Source of the DNA: Saprospiraceae bacterium
Lineage (GTDB): Bacteria > Bacteroidota > Bacteroidia > Chitinophagales > Saprospiraceae
DNA: 51,196 bases
Assembly (NCBI GenBank): GCA_028279185.1
Contig: JANQSS010000278.1
Span: forward strand, 1 to 51,196
Reading direction: 5' to 3'
The notes under the pieces are model-generated. The model did no database searches, was not told where the DNA came from, and saw nothing but the letters and a program-made list of their open reading frames with translations. Position numbers and translations under genes: made by a program. Positions 44,865 to 51,196 of the stretch are shown here, piece by piece (the first letter of the stretch is position 1; every line of letters starts with the position of its first letter).

Positions 44865-44964
44865 ACAGTAGGCAGTCTGCAGTCTACAATTCTTAATTCA
44901 AGATCTTCAGTCTTCAGGATTTACATACTGCCTACTGTTACTGCTGACTGCCTACTGTTTACTG
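44859..44964. repeat. 19-bp perfect inverted repeat with spacer
   Basis: CAGTAAACAGTAGGCAGTC at 44859-44877 and its exact reverse complement at 44946-44964, with related CAGTCTGCAGTCTAC-like and CTGCCTACTG text between. It overlaps the stop codon of the lipoprotein gene, so the repeat invaded or arose at the gene end. It can form a long hairpin and might act as a terminator without a T-run. Confidence 0.6.
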
Positions 44965-45004
44965 CCTTACTGACAAACTGCAGCACTATCACTATCTTAA
45001 GACC

Positions 45005-45421
45005 GTGTTTTCCAAAAACGATCGATCAAAATTTAAAAACAGGGCAATTGGCATTCTCATTTTACGTCTTTTTGTCGGAATGCGTCTCGTATACGGCGTC
45101 GTCGACAATATTGTTTCCTGGGATCACATGATGGAATTTTCGAAGTTTTTGGAGCAGAATAATTTTCTATTCCCGACAGTCAGTGCGGTATTGTCCGTAT
45201 ACATTCAGGCAATCGGTGGACTCATGCTTATTCTCGGATATAAAACCAGAATAGCCGCATTTATCCTCGTACTCAATTTCATTGTCGCCCTACTCATGGT
45301 TCATATTCCGGCCAGCGATTCTATTGAAGGAATGACGCCGGCTATGGCCATGTTATTTGGCAGCGCTACGTTATTTTTCACGGGAGCCGATACATATTCC
45401 CTTGATTTTAAAAAACAATGA
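45005..45421 (+). CDS. DoxX-family membrane protein
   Basis: A 138-residue four-helix protein of the DoxX type, with RLFVGMRLVYGVVDNI near the first helix, AIGGLMLILGYKTRIAAFILVLNFIVALLMVHIP in the middle (in part) and a final helix (MAMLFGSATLFFTGA). DoxX proteins sit in the inner membrane and take part in thiol-stress or quinone-linked processes in a few bacteria. The start is GTG at 45005. It precedes repeat array R4 by about 60 bp and stands alone. Confidence 0.82.
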   Translation: MFSKNDRSKFKNRAIGILILRLFVGMRLVYGVVDNIVSWDHMMEFSKFLEQNNFLFPTVSAVLSVYIQAIGGLMLILGYKTRIAAFILVLNFIVALLMVHIPASDSIEGMTPAMAMLFGSATLFFTGADTYSLDFKKQ

Positions 45422-45807
45422 ATTAAATCCTCGCTGACCTGCCTGGTTCCAGATATCATGATTTAAAGAAATACGCATCAAACATAAGAGGTTGAGTGGG
45501 GACTTGTTCAACCTTGGGGGGGGTCACGAAACTTTTACCTTATGCCGAATGAATGATGTTATTGCACTGAAGTAAGAATATAAAATCAGACACAACCCGC
45601 AAGGTTTATTTCATCGCCCTCTTAATATTTGCAAGACAACCTGTCGCATTCCAGTGTTAGCGGCGTCATCTCGGAATTGCGTGATTAAAACATTGGTGTG
45701 TCCAATGAATAGTGTAGTAACATGTAAACCTTGCGGGTTGACATTTACAATTATTAAAAGAGAATAGTACAAAAGACACTGAAGAATATATTTTCTGCAT
45801 ACCGGTA

Positions 45808-45854
45808 AAACCCCCAAGGTTGAGACTTCGTTTTATTCAACCTTGGGGGGTTTT
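45808..45854 (+). terminator. Terminator-like hairpin in R4, first copy
   Basis: AAACCCCCAAGGTTGA pairs with TCAACCTTGGGGGGTTT-like sequence and ends in T4. Could end transcripts of the DoxX gene. Confidence 0.5.
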
Positions 45855-46137
45855 CACGAAACTTTGGCCTTACACCGAATAAATGAAGCTATTGTTTCAA
45901 AGCTAGAATATAAAATCGGACGCAACCCGCAAGGTTTATTCCATCGCCTTCTTAATATTTGCAAGACAACTCGTCGCATTACAGTGTTAGCGGCGTCACC
46001 TCGGAATTGCGTGATTAAAACATCGGTATGTCCAATGAATAGTGTAGTAACATGTAAACCTTGCGGGTTGACATTTATAATTATTAAAAGAGAATAGTAC
46101 AAAAGACACTGAAGAATATATTTTCTACATACCGGTG

Positions 46138-46184
46138 AAACCCCCAAGGTTGAGACTTCGTTTTATTCAACCTTGGGGGTTTTT
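46138..46184 (+). terminator. Terminator-like hairpin in R4, second copy
   Basis: AAACCCCCAAGGTTGA pairs with TCAACCTTGGGGGTTT, then T5. Here the stem is perfect because the T/G mismatch of the R1-R3 copies is replaced by C/G. Confidence 0.55.
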
Positions 46185-46380
46185 AAAAAATTTAGACTTA
46201 TCAACTTATGGATGATTTTTTAGCGCTGGAGTAGAATATTAAAAACAAACGCATCCCGCAAGGTTTTTCACCTCACCAAAAACCCCGGTCAAATTAATGC
46301 CGTAGTGGCCAAATTCCCTTTTTATAGATCAGTTAGTTCCGTACGTCAGGACGCCTTATTACTAAAATAAGTCTTACTGG

Positions 46381-46626
46381 TCATCCAACAATCCTAAATT
46401 TTCGAGATGAAGAAAATACATCTGCATCCAGCGAATCTATTGTCTCTCGATGTCCTTTATGTGTAAATATGTATAATTTGTTACTAACAGGTCCACGAAA
46501 TTTACTTACACTTTTTCCAAGGTATTCTACAACAATATGTCGATGTATAACAGGCTCAACACCAGCGATGGTATTATTTTGAAATTCCTGTATCCATGCA
46601 TTTCGTTTATTTCCGCAACAACTCAT
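46381..46626 (-). CDS. Small protein of unknown function, third gene of the DxDFND unit
   Basis: An 81-residue protein with N-terminal MSCCGNKRNAW and a core resembling a short beta domain (VEYLGKSVSKFRGPVSNKLYIFTHKG). Small proteins with a CG-KR start and an RGPV-tyrosine motif occur in phage-like and Bacteroidota clusters, but no function is known. Its start overlaps the end of the DUF1360 gene by 20 nt, so the two are translationally linked. Confidence 0.65.
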   Translation of the reverse strand: MSCCGNKRNAWIQEFQNNTIAGVEPVIHRHIVVEYLGKSVSKFRGPVSNKLYIFTHKGHRETIDSLDADVFSSSRKFRIVG

Positions 46627-46915
46627 GGTTATGATTTTTTGTAAGTAATTTTTGAATAATGCAACAACCGCCAGATAAAGCGAACCAAAGAATAAGGAAT
46701 GACAGTATATCGGTTGTCAAATAAAGAGCAAATGGAATAGCAACCCACATGCTGAGACAATAAAAGCAGTCGAGCAGGTTTCCAAAGAAACCATGCCCGA
46801 GCTTTTGTCGCACTATGAAAATTAAATCCAGTGGACCATCCTCTTCAGCCAGGAGATGCGTTACACGCCATATTGCGGCCACCGAAATGATTAATTCTAT
46901 AGTGGTAATAGCCAT
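46607..46915 (-). CDS. DUF1360 family membrane protein
   Basis: A 102-residue protein with two or three transmembrane helices: about 3-19 (TIELIISVAAIWRVTHL), 51-67 (CFYCLSMWVAIPFALYL) and 72-88. The CFYCLSMW motif with two cysteines is characteristic of DUF1360. Its function is unknown; relatives occur in sporulating and actinobacterial genomes too. Its ATG overlaps the stop of the 785-residue gene by one base (TAATG), giving coupled translation. Confidence 0.8.
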   Translation of the reverse strand: MAITTIELIISVAAIWRVTHLLAEEDGPLDLIFIVRQKLGHGFFGNLLDCFYCLSMWVAIPFALYLTTDILSFLILWFALSGGCCIIQKLLTKNHNHELLRK

Positions 46916-49272
46916 TACGGCGTGAGTTTTTCCATTGCTATTTGCCGCGAAGCCCTGTATGTTCCGCTTACGCCATGATTATAACCATTCGTTACACGCA
47001 TGTGTGCAGTGAGATGTAGCGAAAATCTCGAATAATACTCCGAAGCGGAAAGCCATGACGTTACAGGGTTGAATTTGACATGTACCAAACCACTTGTACT
47101 GTGTGCGTCTGACGTTCCATGTAATACGGGACAGTCAATCGCATCATCAACCGCTTGACTATCGAACACTTGGGAACCGGATAATGAAAATACATTCGTA
47201 CTCGGGTCAGGATTTTCTAAATTTCGTAATTCAATTAAATTATTTGGACAACGGCCAACAGCCAATTGATAATCGTTCAAAAATCCATGAGGTTCATTTG
47301 CGAGATATGAAAAGCCAAGTTGTGCTGTCGTCAATTGATCATTCGAAAGGCGATATAAGCCGCATTCATGGTATTCAATTGGATTTCCGGATGGATCGGT
47401 CATTTCGATTGCGGATAAACTAAAATTCTTCAAGCCATTTCCATCGATATCTTGATTTAAAGGAATATTATGGATAAAAAGGGCAATCATGTCGGTAGCG
47501 GCAGGCACATGATTACCAGCCGAATCGTATCCATCTACACGGACATAGTGCGTTCCCGGTTGTCGCACGCCAGCTATTTTATCATAGAGACTTGTCGTAA
47601 GCCGCATGTATCGATCGATATTAGAAAACTCCCAATCCACACCGAGTGCAAATACTTCCCGTTGTATATTAATATAGGCTGGAGCCTCGACGATACCTGC
47701 GCCATCTACGTTTAGATTGGTTGCAAAGGGTCCGACATCATCACCGGTATAATTTTGAAGATGACGTTTATGAAACTTGGGGTGTTTATAATTTTGACTT
47801 ACAAATTCCCAAGTTGGTGTCCCGGCTCGTTTGACACGAATCGTATACCAGGCGACTTTATTTTGTGATGGCCTTTTTGAAAGGTCGTACATACACCCTT
47901 TCATGTCTATCGTTCCATGCCAGGCGGCACAGCGTGCGCGCACCGAAGTCAATGAACTTTTTGTTGTGATCTTTCCTTCCGGAGTTAAGGTGTTGTTGTA
48001 ACCATTGCGTAACAGATCTGATGAACTTTCTGATGCATTCGTATTTTGATTTCCACCAATAAAAATATTTCCTAAGCTTCCCACTAAATTTCCATTAAAA
48101 CAAAAGTGAGAAGGTTTGACGCGGGATTTAGGAAAACAAAGATCAATACGTTTTAAATGTGGAATGTCGTAGTAAGGTGGCGTTTCATAAACTACTTCCA
48201 TTGGACTTCCGGCATTCACTTTTACAATAATATCCGGATTGTCAAAATAGGTGGGAAATGCTATGCGTCCGAAATCGAATCGCGCAGTATTTACGATATC
48301 CGCCTGCGGCAAGAACGGTGGAAAAAATCGAAATCGCTTAAATCTAAAAATGTAGTTGCCATACTGATCTGTAATTGTATCACCAAGTAATTCACGACTT
48401 CCATTTCCGGTATATGCACCACCGTTTAATTCGCTTATCGTTGGATCGTATTCTTCAAAACTTAAGGTAAGGAATTTACCTGGCTCTTTAAAGCAGCGCC
48501 AATTTCTCAAATCGCTCAGATCTTTAATCAGGTCGTGGTCCCTAAATAAATTTCGTTTGGGAATATCTAGCGAAATAACTTCGCTTTTATTAATCTCGAA
48601 ATTTGGAACGTTGGGCGCGTCATCCTTTTTTGCCTTCTTACCGCTGACCGGAGATTCGACTTCGGATATATAATGTCTTGTCCGAGATGTTTTTAAGGAC
48701 TTATCAAAATCCAGGACAATTGGTTTAAATGGCGCGGGATCAGGGCCTGGCTCTGGAGGAACGGGTGGATCAATATCTTCCGGGATGCGTCCTGGATATT
48801 TTTCAACGATGATGTCTTTTAATCGCGGATTTTTTAAGGCATTCAATAATCCTTCATGCGTATCGATGACCATGGGAAATTTCCAACAGGGATTGAAGAG
48901 ACAATTTCCGGAATAGAGTGTTACATCACCGTAAACAACGTAATCAAAAATCGAAGCAGGCGTTGAACAGGTTAATATTAAGTCGTTGAAATCGCTGTCT
49001 CCTCCGGCATCGTTGGTGCGAATGTCAAATTTGAATTGCCCGCCTATTTTACTCGGATTAGTCAACTTTGAATCCGATACTTGAAAACCTGTACCAGGGT
49101 TATTTAATACGATAATTGTCCATTGGTTTCCTGTAACATTTACAGAATTTCCGGGTGTTCCTTCATATTCACCATTTCCAGTTTGTGCACCTTGGATCTT
49201 GAATTTTTGATCGAATGCGGCGCTTTTGGACTTCACGGATACCGTCCAATTTCCTTGCATTGTGATATACAT
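46915..49272 (-). CDS. Large protein with an N-terminal DxDFND domain, unknown function
   Basis: A 785-residue protein without a signal peptide. Residues 1-105 form a beta-sandwich-like domain (NWTVSVKSKSAAFDQKFKIQG at the start) ending GDSDFNDLIL (91-100), a calcium-site-like motif also seen in surface proteins. Residues about 108-165 continue as YGDVTLYSGNCLFNPCW and a helical stretch. A proline-rich linker (about 167-182, PPVPPEPGPDPAP) precedes a long mixed region (200-785) with many cysteines, phrases such as VRARCAAWHGTIDMKGCMYD and a closing beta part. It is the first gene of a three-gene coupled unit. Lack of a signal and a phage-like partner suggest a self-assembling structure, but that is inference. 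Confidence 0.7.
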   Translation of the reverse strand: MYITMQGNWTVSVKSKSAAFDQKFKIQGAQTGNGEYEGTPGNSVNVTGNQWTIIVLNNPGTGFQVSDSKLTNPSKIGGQFKFDIRTNDAGGDSDFNDLILTCSTPASIFDYVVYGDVTLYSGNCLFNPCWKFPMVIDTHEGLLNALKNPRLKDIIVEKYPGRIPEDIDPPVPPEPGPDPAPFKPIVLDFDKSLKTSRTRHYISEVESPVSGKKAKKDDAPNVPNFEINKSEVISLDIPKRNLFRDHDLIKDLSDLRNWRCFKEPGKFLTLSFEEYDPTISELNGGAYTGNGSRELLGDTITDQYGNYIFRFKRFRFFPPFLPQADIVNTARFDFGRIAFPTYFDNPDIIVKVNAGSPMEVVYETPPYYDIPHLKRIDLCFPKSRVKPSHFCFNGNLVGSLGNIFIGGNQNTNASESSSDLLRNGYNNTLTPEGKITTKSSLTSVRARCAAWHGTIDMKGCMYDLSKRPSQNKVAWYTIRVKRAGTPTWEFVSQNYKHPKFHKRHLQNYTGDDVGPFATNLNVDGAGIVEAPAYINIQREVFALGVDWEFSNIDRYMRLTTSLYDKIAGVRQPGTHYVRVDGYDSAGNHVPAATDMIALFIHNIPLNQDIDGNGLKNFSLSAIEMTDPSGNPIEYHECGLYRLSNDQLTTAQLGFSYLANEPHGFLNDYQLAVGRCPNNLIELRNLENPDPSTNVFSLSGSQVFDSQAVDDAIDCPVLHGTSDAHSTSGLVHVKFNPVTSWLSASEYYSRFSLHLTAHMRVTNGYNHGVSGTYRASRQIAMEKLTP

Positions 49273-49491
49273 AATAATTTAAAGTGTTTGGTTACTGCCT
49301 ACTCTGACTACGCGTTTTCAGCGGCCCGCGGTTCGGATACAGATGCGCATACCGCTTGCAGAGAAGAAGGGAAAACACACCTGAATAATATTTAAAATGG
49401 AAGTAAAACGAATCGTCTGGTATCTAATAAAACGAGACGATGCAAGGATAACGTTACTATCCAAGAAGGACTGAAAAGAATGTAGCCTTCA

Positions 49492-49544
49492 CATACATAG
49501 TATGTAAAAATACCTTTGGTCAACAGTATAGCAACCTAATTTTG
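49492..49544 (+). promoter_or_regulatory. Promoter with palindrome for the DUF2652 gene
   Basis: -33 TTTG at 49515-49518 and -7 TAATTTTG at 49537-49544 (full TAnnTTTG), separated by 18 nt. Just upstream is ACATAC-ATA-GTATGT (49492-49506), a 15-bp palindrome that could be an operator. The ATG is at 49603. Confidence 0.65.
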
Positions 49545-49602
49545 TATTTTCGTCACATACGATTTCCGTAAAACTTCCTATGCTTCAATGCGTTTATAAG
49601 CC

Positions 49603-50682
49603 ATGAAAAAGTCTCTACTCTTTTTACCTGATATTTCTGGTTTTACAAACTTCATACAAACGACAGAAGCGGCGCATAGCCAACATGTGATTTCCGAACT
49701 GCTTGAAGTGTTGATAGGAGCTAACACGCAAAACCTTCAATTGGCCGAGGTAGAAGGGGATGCGTTATTTTTTTATTTAGAAGAAGAGGTGCCTTCGCTG
49801 GAAAAACTATTGGCACAAATTGAGTCGATGTTTACGGCCTTCTATAGTCATTTAAAATTACTTGAAAAAAATAGAATTTGTCCGTGCACGGCTTGCTCTT
49901 CTGCACCACAACTTCAATTGAAGATTATTGCTCATATCGGCGAACTACAATTCATAACTGTGCAGGGAAAACGCAAACCATTTGGAGCACAAGTGATCGA
50001 AGCGCATCGCTTAATGAAAAATTCTGTCCAAAGCGATAATTATACACTGGTGAGTCGAGCTCTTGCAGATCATATAGAACTACCGATTGACTATCAGAGC
50101 AAGCTATTTAAATTCTCGGATGGTGTAAATGAGTATGATGGAAAACCACTAGAATATGTTTACTCGATTATTGAAACAAGTGAACTAAAACTCAAGCCAT
50201 TTGCTCAAGCGAAGAAAATGACCTTCGACAGATCACCAAACTTTACGTTTAAAAAAGAATTTCCGGTTTCGGCTCCAATATTATTGGAATATATTACTAA
50301 TTATGCACACCGACATTTATGGCAACAGGGAGTAGATGAGGTTGTGTTTAATGAGAACGAAGTGACACGTGTGGGAACGGAACACATGTGTGTTGTTGGC
50401 GGAAAGCAGTTAAATTTTATTACTGTTACAAAAGATGGAGACCCAGGTCAGCTTGTCTATGGAGAACTTTCTACGAGTCCACCTCCTGTGGATGAGATTT
50501 ACCTCTTCTTTATCATTAATCCGCAAACGGAGAGCACCTGTGAACTGGAGCTAGAAGTCTACTACACAGCGAAGTCACCGATCAAAAAACTTATGCTGGC
50601 TGTTTTTGCGAAAAACTTTATTCGCAAGAATGCGCAAGATGTTATTAGTCAGCTACACGGTTTTATTTCTTCGTTAAACTAA
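49603..50682 (+). CDS. DUF2652 protein (cyclase-like plus SRPBCC domain)
   Basis: A 359-residue soluble protein. The N-terminal half (about 1-190) is a DUF2652 domain, a degenerate relative of class III cyclases, with LLFLPDISGFTNFIQTTEAAHS, VEGDALFFYLEEE and a cysteine-rich insert (CPCTACSS near 93). The metal aspartates D10 and D54 may be kept, but the transition-state residues are not seen. The C-terminal half (about 205-355) looks like an SRPBCC/START ligand-binding domain (FKKEFPVSAPILLEYITN). It has a clear promoter and is monocistronic. A catalytic role is doubtful; ligand sensing is more likely. Confidence 0.82.
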   Translation: MKKSLLFLPDISGFTNFIQTTEAAHSQHVISELLEVLIGANTQNLQLAEVEGDALFFYLEEEVPSLEKLLAQIESMFTAFYSHLKLLEKNRICPCTACSSAPQLQLKIIAHIGELQFITVQGKRKPFGAQVIEAHRLMKNSVQSDNYTLVSRALADHIELPIDYQSKLFKFSDGVNEYDGKPLEYVYSIIETSELKLKPFAQAKKMTFDRSPNFTFKKEFPVSAPILLEYITNYAHRHLWQQGVDEVVFNENEVTRVGTEHMCVVGGKQLNFITVTKDGDPGQLVYGELSTSPPPVDEIYLFFIINPQTESTCELELEVYYTAKSPIKKLMLAVFAKNFIRKNAQDVISQLHGFISSLN

Positions 50683-50906
50683 TTGAAAGACGTGTGCATC
50701 AGCTGAAAAGCAGTGAAGGTATGCTTATACACGTTGTATCGAGAAGGTGAAAAAACACAGTTGTAGCGGATAAATTAATACGCGAGTTTATATGGTGATT
50801 TAAACATTGATTAGAGGTAGATCCTGAATAATATGGCAGGATCCCGTTTCTTTGATTTATTCCCTTTTTCAAGTAATTCGATGTATAAGAAATATTAAAT
50901 TGTGCT

Positions 50907-51196
50907 ATGGAAAACGAAAACCTCATTTGGCATAAAGTCTTAGAGAGCACGGATGCTTTACCGGAAGGTAGAGTGATGACAGTTACCGCAGGACATACCG
51001 GAATATGCTTGACACATTATAAAGGGGCGTTTACTGCGCTCGATAACAAATGTCCTCATCAGGGTGGCCCTCTGGGTGAAGGAAGTATTGAAAATGGGAT
51101 GCTTCGTTGCCCCTGGCATGGTTGGGATTTTGATCCGTGTACAGGCAAGTCTCCGGGTAGCCACGGTGACGGGGTGCCAAAGTATGCGCTTAAAGT
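50907..51196 (+). CDS. Rieske-domain protein, probably fused to a TPP enzyme (partial)
   Basis: The gene runs off the right edge; 96 codons are present. A complete Rieske [2Fe-2S] domain is visible: CPHQGGPLG (about 51-59) and CPWHGWDF (about 72-79) supply two Cys and two His ligands, preceded by ALDN. The start MENENLIWHKVLESTDALPEGRV and the text GEGSIENGMLRCPWHGWDF resemble the N-terminal domain of thiamine-pyrophosphate-requiring oxidase or acetolactate-synthase-like enzymes found in Bacteroidota. If so, the TPP part lies beyond the window. It starts 224 bp after the DUF2652 gene on the same strand. Confidence 0.8.
   Translation, partial: MENENLIWHKVLESTDALPEGRVMTVTAGHTGICLTHYKGAFTALDNKCPHQGGPLGEGSIENGMLRCPWHGWDFDPCTGKSPGSHGDGVPKYALK

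Larger units (their letters stand above)
45485..46275. repeat. Long repeat array R4 (about 2.5 units)
   Basis: Three right arms TCAACCTTGG at 45508, 45837 and 46167 (spacing 329 and 330 bp). Two complete hairpins, at 45808-45854 and 46138-46184, and arms AACCCGCAAGGTTT and AAACCTTGCGGGTT in each full unit. Its first unit has a degraded left arm. Open frames inside, seen in reverse, give nearly the same translation in both units and are a by-product of the repeat, not genes. Confidence 0.8.

Noticed and set aside
45611-46147. Two leftward open frames with nearly the same translation, apparently a duplicated gene pair
   Set aside because: They lie fully inside repeat array R4, and the similarity is due to the repeat. 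The frames have no start context, and the conserved sequence follows hairpin arms rather than codons.
26364-46184. Terminator-like hairpins read as integron attC sites
   Set aside because: They are part of a longer repeat and have a simple perfect stem with a T-run, without the AAC/GTT cores and extrahelical bases of attC.

Overview
The window reads as chromosomal DNA of a member of the Bacteroidota. The evidence is a secreted protein with a type IX secretion (T9SS) C-terminal sorting domain (41872-42876), two lipoproteins made of two-component-regulator-type propeller repeats, several membrane or multidomain regulators ending in AraC or winged-helix domains, starts without clear Shine-Dalgarno sequences but with A-rich leaders, and promoter-like elements of the Bacteroidota type (TTTG, about 19 nt, TAnnTTTG). 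The class cannot be fixed from the sequence; a Saprospiria/Chitinophagia-type environmental organism is plausible. No rRNA, tRNA, CRISPR array, prophage module or transposase was seen.

Layout. 0.4-2.5 kb: orphan TrpB2-type tryptophan synthase beta chain facing a HupE/UreJ-type membrane protein. 2.8-6.1 kb: same-strand cluster of a YafY/WYL regulator, a GyrI-like effector-binding protein, a DUF1801 protein and a large methyltransferase. 6.4-12.4 kb: a membrane AraC regulator, a repetitive tail-fibre-like protein with an S74 chaperone end, a CpcT/CpeT-like lipoprotein and a protein with a peptidase-like fold and a changed active-site motif. 12.8-17.7 kb: small membrane protein, P1 (DmpA-type) peptidase, Crp/Fnr regulator and a two-gene secreted-protein operon whose promoter carries a perfect palindrome. 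18.1-26 kb: lipoproteins, a cardiolipin-synthase-like PLD protein, ankyrin protein, AraC regulator, M50-like protease, a membrane-anchored winged-helix regulator with a divergent secreted protein, and a propeller lipoprotein. 27.2-34.1 kb: MscS channel, a cyclase/TolB/TPR/AraC fusion, SDR oxidoreductase, DUF6326 protein, and a TetR-DinB-GNAT operon. 35.4-37.8 kb: small secreted protein, second propeller lipoprotein, VOC protein.

38.4-43.7 kb is the most distinctive part. Five unrelated genes (PLD-like, AbiJ_NTD4-like, pentapeptide membrane protein, T9SS cargo, unknown) lie on one strand. They are separated by short spacers with imperfect AAC...GTT palindromes, like an integron cassette array without an integrase. 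At 46.4-49.3 kb a translationally coupled three-gene unit (785-aa DxDFND protein, DUF1360, small protein) has no known function. The window ends with a DUF2652 protein and the start of a Rieske-domain gene.

Two non-coding repeat families run through the window: a roughly 316-340 bp unit with terminator-like hairpins at four loci (26.1-26.9, 34.2-34.6, 35.0-35.4, 45.5-46.3 kb), and a 161-bp MITE-like element present twice in opposite orientation (17984-18144 and 27050-27210), one copy of which supplies the start codon of a gene.
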